Assembly: GCF_001431705.1 (NCBI RefSeq)
Contig: NZ_LJWX01000002.1
Coordinates: forward strand, 711,352-775,351
Origin: Ferrovum sp. JA12
Lineage (GTDB): Bacteria; Pseudomonadota; Gammaproteobacteria; Burkholderiales; Ferrovaceae
Direction: 5' to 3'
DNA length: 64,000 nt
Program-made: the position numbers and the translations under genes
Notes under the pieces: model-generated
Told to the model about the DNA's origin: nothing
The model's database searches: none
What the model saw: only the letters and a program-made list of their open reading frames with translations
Part shown: piece by piece, positions 29,996-39,202 of the stretch
Layout: every line of letters begins with the position of its first letter
How positions within the stretch are numbered: position 1 is the first letter of the stretch

Positions 29996-31291
29996 TTAGC
30001 TACGTTTTTCAATTGGTTGCCAATCTCTTTTATCTTGGCCAATATAAAGCTGTCGTGGACGACCAATTTTTTGTTCTGGATCAGAGATCATTTCGTTCCA
30101 CTGTGAAATCCAACCTACCGTTCTACCTAATGCAAAAACGGCGGTAAACATACTTACTGGTATCCCTAGTGCTCTCAAAACAATACCGGAATAAAAATCC
30201 ACGTTCGGATAAAGTTTTTTGGAAATAAAATAGTCATCTTCAAGAGCGATTTTTTCCAATTCAAGAGCCAATTTAAACATAGGGTCATCATGGAGGCCCA
30301 ATTCGTTTAATACTTCATGACAGGTCTTGCGCATAACCCCAGCGCGCGGATCCATGTTTTTATAAACACGATGGCCAAAACCCATTAATCTAAATGAATC
30401 ATTTTTATCTTTGGCACGGGCAATGTATTTCCCAACTTGAGAGACGTCACCAATTTCCGCCAATTGTTTTAATACAGCTTCGTTCGCACCACCATGAGCA
30501 GGTCCCCATAAAGCAGCAATCCCTGCAGCTATACAAGCGAAGGGATTGGCACCGCTTGACCCTGCTAATCTTACAGTGGAGGTTGAGGCATTTTGCTCAT
30601 GGTCCGCATGGAGTGTCAGAATTCTGTCAAAAGCACGAACTAAAATTGGGTTTGGTACATACTCTTCACAGGGGGTAGCAAACATCATGTGCAGAAAATT
30701 CGCCGCATAACTTAAATCATTCCTTGGGTACATAAAAGGAAGACCTGTGTTATAGCGATAACACATTGCAGCGATAGTGGGAACTTTCGCTAGCAATCTG
30801 GTGGCTGAGATAGAACGGTGTTCTGCATTGGTGATATTGAGGGAATCATGATAAAAAGCTGACAACGCTCCCACCACACCCACCATGACAGCCATGGGGT
30901 GAGCATCGCGCCTGAAACCCTTAAAGAAATTAGTTAACTGATCATGCACCATAGTATGGCGACGAATATTTTGTTCGAAATCAATACGCTGTTTTTGGGT
31001 CGGTAAATCACCATTGAGGAGTAGAAAGCATACTTCCATAAAATCTGAATGTTCAGCCAACTGTTCTATGGGGTAACCGCGGTAGTAGAGCAACCCCTGA
31101 TCGCCATCAATATAAGTAATTTCAGATTTACAACTGGCTGTAGCAAGAAACCCTGGATCATAAGTAAACATCCCTGTTTGGCCCAGTGCACGAATATCAA
31201 TGACATCAGGACCAATTGATCCCGAATAAATAGGCAAATCAACGCTATTGCCATCAGGTGTGATTAATTTTGCACTTTTAGTACTATCCAT
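29996..31291 (-). CDS. gltA: citrate synthase
   Basis: Type II hexameric citrate synthase of the TCA cycle. 431 residues. Catalytic regions: [15 protein letters not shown] (His), [11 protein letters not shown] and [14 protein letters not shown] (His and Arg), and an Asp near YPNVDFYSG. Located between sdhE and sucA in the long minus-strand run. A second, shorter synthase (PrpC) is encoded in the divergent operon; the longer N-terminal domain marks this one as the house-keeping citrate synthase. Confidence 0.96.
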   Translation of the reverse strand: MDSTKSAKLITPDGNSVDLPIYSGSIGPDVIDIRALGQTGMFTYDPGFLATASCKSEITYIDGDQGLLYYRGYPIEQLAEHSDFMEVCFLLLNGDLPTQKQRIDFEQNIRRHTMVHDQLTNFFKGFRRDAHPMAVMVGVVGALSAFYHDSLNITNAEHRSISATRLLAKVPTIAAMCYRYNTGLPFMYPRNDLSYAANFLHMMFATPCEEYVPNPILVRAFDRILTLHADHEQNASTSTVRLAGSSGANPFACIAAGIAALWGPAHGGANEAVLKQLAEIGDVSQVGKYIARAKDKNDSFRLMGFGHRVYKNMDPRAGVMRKTCHEVLNELGLHDDPMFKLALELEKIALEDDYFISKKLYPNVDFYSGIVLRALGIPVSMFTAVFALGRTVGWISQWNEMISDPEQKIGRPRQLYIGQDKRDWQPIEKRS

Positions 31292-31327
31292 GAATTACTC
31301 TCCCAATATTCAAAATACGCTATAAAC

Positions 31328-31573
31328 TTAAGAAGTTCTTATTTTATTCATTAACTCTATCTCTGCCGCACCTTCAACTTCACGCCTTCCCATGGCCAAG
31401 TCCAGAAGATCATTATCCGACAGTAATAAGAAAGTGTCATACACCAAAATTTCTTCCTCTGTGAGGGAGGATAAATGCTTTGATAAGAATCTCTCAAGTA
31501 TCAAATCCATCTCAAGTAATCCGCGACGACTGCGCCAAATGATTCTATCAACTCTATTCCTGTCTAAAGTCAT
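31328..31573 (-). CDS. sdhE: succinate dehydrogenase assembly factor SdhE
   Basis: Small helical protein that promotes covalent attachment of FAD to SdhA. 81 residues, normal for the family. The signature RRGLLEMDLILERFL (RGxxE-type motif) is present near residues 15-29, followed by the acidic helix LTEEEILVYDTFL. It starts 1 base after the sdhB stop, in the expected operon. Confidence 0.93.
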   Translation of the reverse strand: MTLDRNRVDRIIWRSRRGLLEMDLILERFLSKHLSSLTEEEILVYDTFLLLSDNDLLDLAMGRREVEGAAEIELMNKIRTS

Positions 31574-31574
31574 A

Positions 31575-32270
31575 TTAAACAGATCTTTTTAACAGAGCAT
31601 CCTTAATTTTACCGATGGCCTTAGTAGGGTTAAGACCTTTGGGACACACATCCACACAATTCATAATGGTATGACATCGGAATAAGCGGTAGGGGTCCTC
31701 AAGATTGTCAAGTCGCTCGTTAGTGGCTTCATCTCGGGTGTCAGCAATAAACCGATAGGCTTGTAACAGACCTGCAGGTCCTACAAACTTATCAGGGTTC
31801 CACCAAAAAGAGGGGCATGATGTGGTACAACAAGCACACAGCACGCATTCATACAATCCATTTAATTCTTCACGATCCTCTGGGGACTGCAGGCGCTCTT
31901 TTTGCGGTGGCGGTGTATCATTAATCAAATAGGGTTTTACAGAATTATATTGTTTAAAGAATTGACCCATATCCACAATTAAATCACGAATAACGGGTAA
32001 ACCGGGTAGCGGTCTTAATACCACTGGCTCTTTTAAGTCCTTAAGAGGTGTAATACAGGCCAAACCATTTTTACCATTAATATTCATCCCATCAGAACCA
32101 CATACTCCCTCACGGCATGACTTTCTCAAGCCAATACTGTCGTCAATAGACTTAATTTTTAGAATTGCATCCAGTAACATTCTGTCAGTGGTTGCCAATT
32201 CAACATCAAAGTCTTGCATATAGGGTTTTTCATCAACTTCTGGATTAAAACGATAAATACTAAATTTCAT
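31575..32270 (-). CDS. sdhB: succinate dehydrogenase iron-sulfur subunit
   Basis: Carries the three Fe-S clusters that link SdhA flavin to quinone. 231 residues. [2Fe-2S] ligands in SCREGVCGSDGMNINGKNGLAC (partly quoted: SCREGVCGSDGMN), [4Fe-4S] in CVLCACCTTSC and [3Fe-4S] in CHTIMNCVDVCPKGLNP. Complete, in the order sdhC-sdhD-sdhA-sdhB. Confidence 0.97.
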   Translation of the reverse strand: MKFSIYRFNPEVDEKPYMQDFDVELATTDRMLLDAILKIKSIDDSIGLRKSCREGVCGSDGMNINGKNGLACITPLKDLKEPVVLRPLPGLPVIRDLIVDMGQFFKQYNSVKPYLINDTPPPQKERLQSPEDREELNGLYECVLCACCTTSCPSFWWNPDKFVGPAGLLQAYRFIADTRDEATNERLDNLEDPYRLFRCHTIMNCVDVCPKGLNPTKAIGKIKDALLKRSV

Positions 32271-32283
32271 TGTTCACTCCAAA

Positions 32284-34047
32284 TTAATAGACTCTAACTT
32301 TAGGCTCGAAGGATTCTACCGTCAGTGGTTTTAAGTTAACTGGCTTGTAATCCATACGGTTTTGTTCTAAATACCATAAACTGTGTTTCAGCCAAGTCTT
32401 ATCATCTCTTTCTTTAAAATCATCTCTAGCATGAGCACCACGACTTTCTTTTCTCGCTTCGGCAGACACTAAAGTCGCTTGTGCAATAATGATCAGGTTT
32501 TCAAGCTCTAAGGCTTCAATACGTGCTGTGTTAAAGACTTTACTCTTGTCTTTCACATAAGTTCTTTGCACACGTTCAGCCACTTCCTTAATATTTTCAA
32601 CTCCTTCAGTGAGTAACTCGTTGGTTCTAAACACACCGGCGTGATTTTGGACAGTACGACGTAAATCTTGCCCCACTTCATAAACGCTCTCACCGCTTGT
32701 GGCACCATCAATTCTAGCTAAACGTGACAGTGATAACTCTCCAGCGTCCTTAGGTAAATCCCTATGCTGTGGATTTGTCTTTAACCATTGAACCAAATGG
32801 TCTCCTGCAGATTTACCAAAGACCAATAAATCTAACAATGAGTTGGTACCCAGACGATTGGCACCATGCACTGATACACAAGCACACTCCCCAATAGCGT
32901 ATAACCCTGGGACAATAGAACTTGGGTTACCGTTTTTTGGAACCACTACTTGGCCATAATAGTTGGTAGGAATACCTCCCATCTGGTAATGACAAGTAGG
33001 AACCACAGGGATTGGCTCTTTGATTGGATCAACGTGAGCAAATTTAATGGCTATCTCACGAATACCGGGCAACCTTTTATTAATGACGTCAGGGCCTAAA
33101 TGGTCAAGTTTTAATAACACATAGTCTTTCTCAGGGCCTACACCTCTACCCTCTTTAATCTCTTGATCCATGGCTCGCGATACCACATCACGACTCGCCA
33201 AATCCTTCATCGTAGGGGCGTAACGCTCCATAAAACGCTCACCCTGTGAATTCAGTAAAATACCTCCTTCGCCGCGAACCCCTTCAGTAATTAGTACGCC
33301 AGCCCCTGCCACACCGGTTGGGTGGAATTGCCAGAACTCCATATCCTCGAGAGGGATACCAGCCCGGGCAGCCATCCCCATCCCATCACCTGTGTTAATA
33401 TAAGCATTAGTACTGGAACGATATATTCTGCCAGCTCCTCCCGTTGCAAGAACCACTGCTTTGGATTGGAACAACACCACATTACCCGTTTCCATTTCCA
33501 TGGCCACAATACCCACCACCGCACCCTCATAATCTCGAATCAAATCAAGGGCCATCCATTCCACAAAAAATTGACAGCGAGCTCTGACATTACGTTGATA
33601 TAAAGTATGAAGCATGGCATGACCAGTTCTATCGGCCGCAGCACAGGCACGTTGAACGGGTTTTTCACCAAAGTTTTGAGAATGACCACCAAAAGGTCTT
33701 TGATAAATAGTTCCATCAGGATTTCTATCAAAAGGCATACCAAAGTGTTCAAGCTCATAAACCACTTCCGCGGCTTTTCGGCACATGTACTCAATGGCGT
33801 CCTGATCCCCTAGATAATCAGATCCTTTAATGGTGTCATACATATGCCATAACCAATTATCTTCTTGCATATTCCCAAGAGAAGCACCAATTCCCCCTTG
33901 TGCTGCTACGGTATGAGAACGCGTTGGAAAGACTTTGGAAAATACTGCTACGCGGTATCCACCCTCGGCAAGTTGAAGGGCGGCTCGTAAACCTGACCCC
34001 CCACCACCCACAATAATCGTATCAAATACTTGTTTAGTTAAGGCCAT
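32284..34047 (-). CDS. sdhA: succinate dehydrogenase flavoprotein subunit
   Basis: Catalytic subunit of complex II. 587 residues. FAD-binding [17 protein letters not shown], the flavinylation motif [15 protein letters not shown] (His carries FAD), the active-site segments [10 protein letters not shown] and [18 protein letters not shown], and the C-terminal [16 protein letters not shown] are intact. Start ATG 34047, three bases after the sdhD stop. Confidence 0.97.
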   Translation of the reverse strand: MALTKQVFDTIIVGGGGSGLRAALQLAEGGYRVAVFSKVFPTRSHTVAAQGGIGASLGNMQEDNWLWHMYDTIKGSDYLGDQDAIEYMCRKAAEVVYELEHFGMPFDRNPDGTIYQRPFGGHSQNFGEKPVQRACAAADRTGHAMLHTLYQRNVRARCQFFVEWMALDLIRDYEGAVVGIVAMEMETGNVVLFQSKAVVLATGGAGRIYRSSTNAYINTGDGMGMAARAGIPLEDMEFWQFHPTGVAGAGVLITEGVRGEGGILLNSQGERFMERYAPTMKDLASRDVVSRAMDQEIKEGRGVGPEKDYVLLKLDHLGPDVINKRLPGIREIAIKFAHVDPIKEPIPVVPTCHYQMGGIPTNYYGQVVVPKNGNPSSIVPGLYAIGECACVSVHGANRLGTNSLLDLLVFGKSAGDHLVQWLKTNPQHRDLPKDAGELSLSRLARIDGATSGESVYEVGQDLRRTVQNHAGVFRTNELLTEGVENIKEVAERVQRTYVKDKSKVFNTARIEALELENLIIIAQATLVSAEARKESRGAHARDDFKERDDKTWLKHSLWYLEQNRMDYKPVNLKPLTVESFEPKVRVY

Positions 34048-34050
34048 TCA

Positions 34051-34395
34051 TTAACTCCATAGAATCAGTAATGCCCAGGCACCATAGCCAATCAGGGCAA
34101 CAACAACACTCACTTGTAAGGCGAATCTTAGAGATGTGGGCTTGATATAGTCCATGAAAATATCTCGAACACCAATCCAAGCATGAAACAGTAAACACAT
34201 CACAAACATCAATGTCACAACTTTGACAAGTCGATTAGTGAAGAGTTGATGTATCTCTTGGTAACCAAAGGTATCCATTAAAAAAACAACTGCCACAAAA
34301 GCGAGCACATAAACGGCCATCACAACGGCACTTACACGTTGAATAATCCAATCCTTTAAACCGTAATGGGCTCCTACAATAACTCGTTTCACCAT
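34051..34395 (-). CDS. sdhD: succinate dehydrogenase membrane anchor subunit SdhD
   Basis: Membrane anchor of complex II. 114 residues with three predicted transmembrane helices (about residues 18-40, 55-75, 88-110). The quinone-site-proximal N-terminal segment GAHYGLKDWIIQRVSAVVM and HAWIGVRDIFMDYI (haem-ligand-type His, Asp) match proteobacterial SdhD. Its start overlaps sdhC by 7 bases. Confidence 0.93.
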   Translation of the reverse strand: MVKRVIVGAHYGLKDWIIQRVSAVVMAVYVLAFVAVVFLMDTFGYQEIHQLFTNRLVKVVTLMFVMCLLFHAWIGVRDIFMDYIKPTSLRFALQVSVVVALIGYGAWALLILWS

Positions 34396-34775
34396 AATTT
34401 AACTCCAATAATTAGGGTTAAAAGAATACTAACCATCAAGACAATCATGCTGGAGAGCCTAGCTCCTGCAAGTTCAATACCAATATGTAAATCCAGGAGC
34501 AAATAACGAATTCCTGCACAAAAATGATGTAAAAAAGACCATAACATTAATAAAAGCGATAATTTGAGCAGTGGATGCTGTAACCATGTAACCATTTGTT
34601 GGTACTCTGCCGCAGAATGAATTACCGACTGGACAACCCATAAAAGAAAGGGAATACCGATTAAGAACAACAACGCCCCACTGATTCGGTGCAAAATAGA
34701 AACTACCCCAGGCACAGGAAGTTTAATGGTAGTTAAATCTAAGTTCTTAGGTCTCTTCTTGGTGATTACTGACAT
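34389..34775 (-). CDS. sdhC: succinate dehydrogenase cytochrome b556 subunit SdhC
   Basis: Haem-binding membrane anchor of complex II. 128 residues, three hydrophobic helices. Conserved SILHRISGALLFL (quinone-site Ser and Arg) and HHFCAGIRYLLLD (haem-ligand His). First sdh gene, 10 bases downstream of the GntR regulator gene, so very likely on the same transcript. Confidence 0.94.
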   Translation of the reverse strand: MSVITKKRPKNLDLTTIKLPVPGVVSILHRISGALLFLIGIPFLLWVVQSVIHSAAEYQQMVTWLQHPLLKLSLLLMLWSFLHHFCAGIRYLLLDLHIGIELAGARLSSMIVLMVSILLTLIIGVKLW

Positions 34776-34785
34776 AAATATCCTC

Positions 34786-35517
34786 TTAGCTCATTTCTGT
34801 CACATACGAAAATTTATCGGTATTACACAGCCCTCTTCGCCATTCCACTGGTCTGTCACCATAAGTAAAAGCGACACGATCAACTTGTAATAGGGGCTGG
34901 CGCTCAGGTACCATTAATAATTTCGCTACTTCAGAGGTGGCAGCCACTGCCTTAATATGCTCCTCAGCTCGAATCATGGTAATTCCAAAACGGGTTTCAA
35001 AAAAACTATAAAGAGAACCCGAAAAACTTTTCACCATACTCTCATCTAACCCCTTAAAGTAATTAACTGGAATATGTATTTCATCAAATATTTGTGCTTT
35101 ATTTTTGTAACTTAAGATTCTCTTAATACAGTAGATACCAGCACCTACTCTTAGTTCAAGAAGATTAGCAGAAACTTCAGGCGCTTTTTCACGAGTAACT
35201 GATAAAAACTGACTAATAGGATATTCTACTTTACCATCATCACGATTGATACGTAGAAAACGGGTTGATGAAATTTCCGTGGTGTGACTTGCCACATAAG
35301 TGCCTTTTCCTTGGCGACGAATGAGAATATTTTCAGCTGCGAGTTCATCGATGGCTTTCCTGACAGTACCTTGACTCACTTTGTAACGATTAGCCAAATC
35401 AATTTCACTTGGAATAGAATCACCCGGTTTCCATTCACCCGCAATTAAACTCTGCGTTATTAATATTTTTATCTGATCGTAAAGAGGCCTATAACTTGGC
35501 GACATTAGACTATTCAT
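34786..35517 (-). CDS. GntR-family (HutC/UTRA-type) transcriptional regulator
   Basis: About 243 residues: an N-terminal winged helix-turn-helix (PLYDQIKILITQSL...GDSIPSEIDLANRYKVSQGTVRKAIDELAAE, quoted in part) and a C-terminal UTRA effector-binding domain (about residues 90-240). AGGAG 5 bases upstream fixes the start at ATG 35517; the ATG at 35550 would lie upstream of the predicted transcription start. It precedes sdhC and is divergent from prpB. A 30-bp palindrome in the shared promoter region is its probable operator, so it likely controls both its own TCA run and the methylcitrate operon. Effector unknown; a C3 or TCA acid or acyl-CoA would fit. Confidence 0.9.
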   Translation of the reverse strand: MNSLMSPSYRPLYDQIKILITQSLIAGEWKPGDSIPSEIDLANRYKVSQGTVRKAIDELAAENILIRRQGKGTYVASHTTEISSTRFLRINRDDGKVEYPISQFLSVTREKAPEVSANLLELRVGAGIYCIKRILSYKNKAQIFDEIHIPVNYFKGLDESMVKSFSGSLYSFFETRFGITMIRAEEHIKAVAATSEVAKLLMVPERQPLLQVDRVAFTYGDRPVEWRRGLCNTDKFSYVTEMS

Positions 35518-35540
35518 TACAGCTCCTTTGGCACCTTTTG

Positions 35541-35570
35541 AATATAACATGCTTGAGCAGTATTTTTCAA
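35541..35570 (-). promoter_or_regulatory. promoter for GntR-sdh operon
   Basis: Minus strand: -35 TTGAAA (35570-35565) and -10 TATATT (35546-35541), 18-base spacer. The -35 hexamer directly abuts the palindrome at 35571-35600. Confidence 0.65.
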
Positions 35571-35600
35571 TATTATATATCTTATATAAGATATATAATA
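35571..35600. promoter_or_regulatory. 30-bp perfect palindrome, probable GntR operator
   Basis: Every base from 35571 to 35600 is symmetric about the centre at 35585/35586; the core is ATCTTATATAAGAT. It lies exactly between the -35 boxes of two divergent promoters. Bound regulator would block both. Assignment to the adjacent GntR protein is inference. Confidence 0.75.
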
Positions 35601-35601
35601 A

Positions 35602-35631
35602 TTGACATATAAAACATTAATACATTAATAT
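35602..35631 (+). promoter_or_regulatory. promoter for prpBCD-acnA-mdh operon
   Basis: Perfect -35 TTGACA at 35602-35607, one base from the palindrome; -10 TAATAT at 35626-35631 with an 18-base spacer. An 8-base tandem repeat ACATTAAT (35614-35629) fills the spacer. The prpB ATG is about 47 bases further on. Confidence 0.65.
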
Positions 35632-35677
35632 ATTTATAAAAAAAAATCCAATATTTTTTATCTAAAAGTGAAAGTTT

Positions 35678-36565
35678 ATGGCACATATTACTCCGGGAAG
35701 TAAACTGCGTAGCGCCATCATTCAAGAGAAGCCCTTGCAAATTGTTGGAACCATTAATGCCTATACAGCTCGCATGGCAGAACGTGTTGGATACAAAGCT
35801 ATTTATTTGTCAGGAGGCGGGGTTGCCGCAAACTCACTCGGCATGCCAGATCTTGGCATTTCTAGTCTCGAAGATGTTTTAATCGATATACGTAGAATTA
35901 CCGATAGCACTACTCTCCCCCTTCTCGTGGATGCAGATACTGGCTGGGGAGGTGCATTTAACATAGCTCGTACTGTAAAAAGTATGATAAAAGCTGGCGC
36001 CGCCGGACTTCATATCGAAGATCAAATACAAACCAAACGTTGCGGACATAGACCCAATAAAGCCATTGTTAGTCTTCATGAGATGGTGGATCGTATTAAA
36101 GCTGCAGTGGATGCAAGACAAGATGATTCCTTCGTGATCATGGCTCGAACTGATGCTTTGGCTGTGGAGGGAGTCAACGCTGCCATTGATAGAGCACAAG
36201 CTTGTATCGAAGCAGGCGCAGATATGCTCTTTCCTGAGGCCGTTACCGAGTTGAGCTTGTATCAACAATTTAAAGACAAAGTAAAGCAACCCATATTAGC
36301 TAATATTACGGAATTCGGCGCAACCCCTCTTTACACTACAGCCGAACTGAAATCAGTGGGCGTTGATATAGTTCTCTATTGCTGCGGGGCTTACCGAGCC
36401 ATGAATAAAGCGGCCTTGAAGGTTTACGAAGCTATTCGCCATGACGGCACACAGAAAAATGTTGTCAATCTCATGCAAACTCGAGCGGAATTATATGATT
36501 TCTTAGACTATCATTCTTATGAACAAAAACTCGATGCCCTATTTAACAAGGAGGAGGAGATATAA
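35678..36565 (+). CDS. prpB: 2-methylisocitrate lyase PrpB
   Basis: Cleaves 2-methylisocitrate to pyruvate and succinate, the last step of the methylcitrate cycle. 295 residues. [17 protein letters not shown], the metal-binding DADTGWGG and the catalytic KRCGHRPNK loop mark it as PrpB rather than isocitrate lyase (which has KKCGHM). Only a weak purine-rich ribosome site (GTGAAAG) precedes ATG. First gene of the prpB-prpC-prpD-acnA-mdh operon; its stop overlaps the prpC start (TAATG). Confidence 0.96.
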   Translation: MAHITPGSKLRSAIIQEKPLQIVGTINAYTARMAERVGYKAIYLSGGGVAANSLGMPDLGISSLEDVLIDIRRITDSTTLPLLVDADTGWGGAFNIARTVKSMIKAGAAGLHIEDQIQTKRCGHRPNKAIVSLHEMVDRIKAAVDARQDDSFVIMARTDALAVEGVNAAIDRAQACIEAGADMLFPEAVTELSLYQQFKDKVKQPILANITEFGATPLYTTAELKSVGVDIVLYCCGAYRAMNKAALKVYEAIRHDGTQKNVVNLMQTRAELYDFLDYHSYEQKLDALFNKEEEI

Positions 36566-37722
36566 TGAGTTCAGATACTAATCTTTTGCCAACAGGTAAG
36601 GTCAAAAAATCCGTTGCCCTGTCCGGAGTTGTGGCAGGTAATACAGGTATTTGTACGGTAGGTGTAAGTGGAAACGATTTACACTATCGAGGATTTGATA
36701 TTCTTGATTTGGCAAAACACGCTACTTTTGAAGAAGTGGCTCACTTACTGATTCATGACCATCTCCCCTCAAAGTCTGAACTCAAACAATATCGAAACAA
36801 ATTACAATCTTTGAGGGGTTTACCCGCTCAACTAAAAATTGTTTTAGAGCAAATTCCAGCGGCTGCTCACCCTATGGATGTCTTACGAACCGGTGTTTCA
36901 ATGCTGGGCACATTATTGCCTGAAAAAGATGATCACAATATTACTGGGGCAAGGGATATCGCTGATCAACTTATGGGATCCTTTGGATCCATGTTGCTAT
37001 ACTGGTATCATTTCTCTCATCACGGGCGCCAAATAGAGGTGGAAACAAACGATGAGAGTATTGCAGGGCATTTTCTTCATTTACTGCATGGCAAACAACC
37101 TAGCGCCTCCCATATTCAAGCCTTGGATACTTCTCTGATCCTTTACGCTGAACACGAATTTAATGCCTCAACCTTCGCTGCCAGAGTGACCGCTGGCACA
37201 CTCTCCGATATTTATTCGTCGATCACCTCCGGGATTGGGACCTTACGAGGGCCTAAACATGGGGGCGCTAATGAAGTAGCTATGGATATTATTCGTCGCT
37301 ACCACAGTGCCGAAGAAGCCGAAATTGATATTCAGCAACGCATTACAAATAAAGAGATCATTATCGGTTTCGGTCATCCCGTTTACACAATTTCCGATCC
37401 CCGTAATCAAATCATTAAAGAAATCTCAAGAAGATTATGTCAGGAAGCTGGGTACTTAAACTTGTTTGATATTTCCGAACGTATTGAACAGGTGATGTGG
37501 AATGAGAAAAAAATGTTCCCTAATCTTGACTGGTATAGCGCCTCCAGTTACCACATGATGGGTATCCCGACAGCCATGTTTACGCCTATTTTTGTTATAG
37601 CAAGAACTGCCGGATGGTCAGCACATGTTATGGAACAAAGAATCGATAATAAAATTATCAGACCCAGTGCAAATTATATAGGTCCAGAAGCTAAGACCTT
37701 TACCCCCATAGACTTACGTTAA
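36565..37722 (+). CDS. prpC: 2-methylcitrate synthase PrpC
   Basis: Condenses propionyl-CoA with oxaloacetate. 385 residues, the shorter citrate-synthase form that lacks the N-terminal domain of GltA. Active-site regions [29 protein letters not shown] and [18 protein letters not shown] are intact; the [10 protein letters not shown] sequence is typical of PrpC. A strong GGAGGAGA ribosome site overlaps the end of prpB. Confidence 0.95.
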   Translation: MSSDTNLLPTGKVKKSVALSGVVAGNTGICTVGVSGNDLHYRGFDILDLAKHATFEEVAHLLIHDHLPSKSELKQYRNKLQSLRGLPAQLKIVLEQIPAAAHPMDVLRTGVSMLGTLLPEKDDHNITGARDIADQLMGSFGSMLLYWYHFSHHGRQIEVETNDESIAGHFLHLLHGKQPSASHIQALDTSLILYAEHEFNASTFAARVTAGTLSDIYSSITSGIGTLRGPKHGGANEVAMDIIRRYHSAEEAEIDIQQRITNKEIIIGFGHPVYTISDPRNQIIKEISRRLCQEAGYLNLFDISERIEQVMWNEKKMFPNLDWYSASSYHMMGIPTAMFTPIFVIARTAGWSAHVMEQRIDNKIIRPSANYIGPEAKTFTPIDLR

Positions 37723-37737
37723 ATTTAGGAAACGCTT

Positions 37738-39180
37738 ATGTCAGCACATATTTCAAATGAAAGGCCTGCACCAGATCAAGTGTTAGTGGATATTGCAAAC
37801 TATGTCGATCAATATACTATTTCTTCTGAGGAAGCCTTAAGCACAGCTCGTAGCTGCCTAATTGATACTCTAGGCTGCGGTCTAGAAGCTCTCTCTTACC
37901 CTGCTTGTACCAAATTAATGGGCCCCATAGTGCCTGGAACTATTGTTCCTCATGGGGCCAAAGTACCTGGAACACAATTTCAGTTAGACCCTATCCATGC
38001 GGCATTTAATATTGGTTGCATGATTCGCTGGTTAGATTTTAATGACACGTGGCTTGCTGCAGAGTGGGGACATCCCTCGGACAATTTGGGAGGTATCCTT
38101 GCTGTTGCTGATTGGCTATCACGTAACCAAGTGGCTTCAGGAAAAGCTCCTTTAACTATGCGTGTGGTGTTAGAGGCCATGATTAAGGCCCACGAAATCC
38201 AAGGCATATTGGCCTTAGAAAATAGTTTTAATCGGGTTGGTCTTGATCATGTGGTATTGGTTAAAGTTGCCTCAACCGCAGTGGTAGCTAAGTTGTTAGG
38301 CTTATCAAAGGAAGAGATTATAAATGCTGTATCCTTAGCCTGGGTAGATGGGCAAAGTCTTAGAACCTATCGTCATGCTCCCAATACAGGCTCCAGAAAG
38401 TCATGGGCTGCGGGGGATGCCACCAGTCGCGCCGTTCGCTTAGCTTTGATGGCACAAAGGGGAGAAATGGGCTACCCATCAGTCTTAACAGCCAAAACAT
38501 GGGGGTTTTATGATGTTCTCTTTAAAGGGAGCCCATTTAAGTTTCAACGCCCTTATGGTACTTATGTGATGGAAAATGTATTGTTTAAAATTTCCTTTCC
38601 AGCGGAGTTTCACGCACAAACCGCCGTGGAATGCGCTCTTAAACTTCATCCTGTGATTAAAGACCGGATCGATAATATAGAAAAAATAACCATTACCACC
38701 CATGAGTCCGCTATACGCATCATTGATAAGAAAGGCCCTCTAAATAATCCCGCTGATCGTGATCATTGCATTCAATACATGACGGCTATTGGGTTGATTT
38801 TTGGACAACTCACCGCTGCGGATTACGAGGACTCCCGTGCCAAAGATCCAAGAATTGATACGTTGCGCACTAAAATGGAATGCATCGAGAACAAACAGTA
38901 TAGTCAAGACTATTTAGATCCAGAAAAAAGATCCATAGCCAATGCCATCCAAGTCTTTTTTAAAGATGGAAGCAAAACCGAACAAGTGGTTGTCGAGTAC
39001 CCTGTGGGTCATCGTCGACGTCGTGCCGAGGGACTTCCCCTGTTGGAAGAGAAGTTTAAAATCAACCTTATGCGTCGTTTTCCCCATAAACAACAACAAG
39101 CCATTTTACAATTAGCACTTGACCAAAATGCTCTTGAAAACGCCCCCGTCAACGAATTTGTTGATCTTTTTGTCATTTAA
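37738..39180 (+). CDS. prpD: 2-methylcitrate dehydratase PrpD
   Basis: Iron-independent dehydratase turning 2-methylcitrate into 2-methylaconitate. 480 residues of the MmgE/PrpD family. [35 protein letters not shown] and the [16 protein letters not shown] segment are family-typical. It starts 15 bases after prpC. Having PrpD means the AcnA next door is needed only for hydration of 2-methylaconitate and for the TCA cycle. Confidence 0.95.
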   Translation: MSAHISNERPAPDQVLVDIANYVDQYTISSEEALSTARSCLIDTLGCGLEALSYPACTKLMGPIVPGTIVPHGAKVPGTQFQLDPIHAAFNIGCMIRWLDFNDTWLAAEWGHPSDNLGGILAVADWLSRNQVASGKAPLTMRVVLEAMIKAHEIQGILALENSFNRVGLDHVVLVKVASTAVVAKLLGLSKEEIINAVSLAWVDGQSLRTYRHAPNTGSRKSWAAGDATSRAVRLALMAQRGEMGYPSVLTAKTWGFYDVLFKGSPFKFQRPYGTYVMENVLFKISFPAEFHAQTAVECALKLHPVIKDRIDNIEKITITTHESAIRIIDKKGPLNNPADRDHCIQYMTAIGLIFGQLTAADYEDSRAKDPRIDTLRTKMECIENKQYSQDYLDPEKRSIANAIQVFFKDGSKTEQVVVEYPVGHRRRRAEGLPLLEEKFKINLMRRFPHKQQQAILQLALDQNALENAPVNEFVDLFVI

Positions 39181-39202
39181 AGAATAACTGGAGTAAATTA
39201 TC

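Noticed and set aside
35614-35629. Tandem 8-base repeat ACATTAAT in the prpB promoter spacer
   Set aside because: Two copies only, in very AT-rich DNA; noted with the promoter but not called as a separate element.
35879-36289. 136-codon minus-strand frame opposite prpB
   Set aside because: Antisense to a conserved enzyme, no start signals, Ser/His/Ile-rich composition typical of antisense frames.
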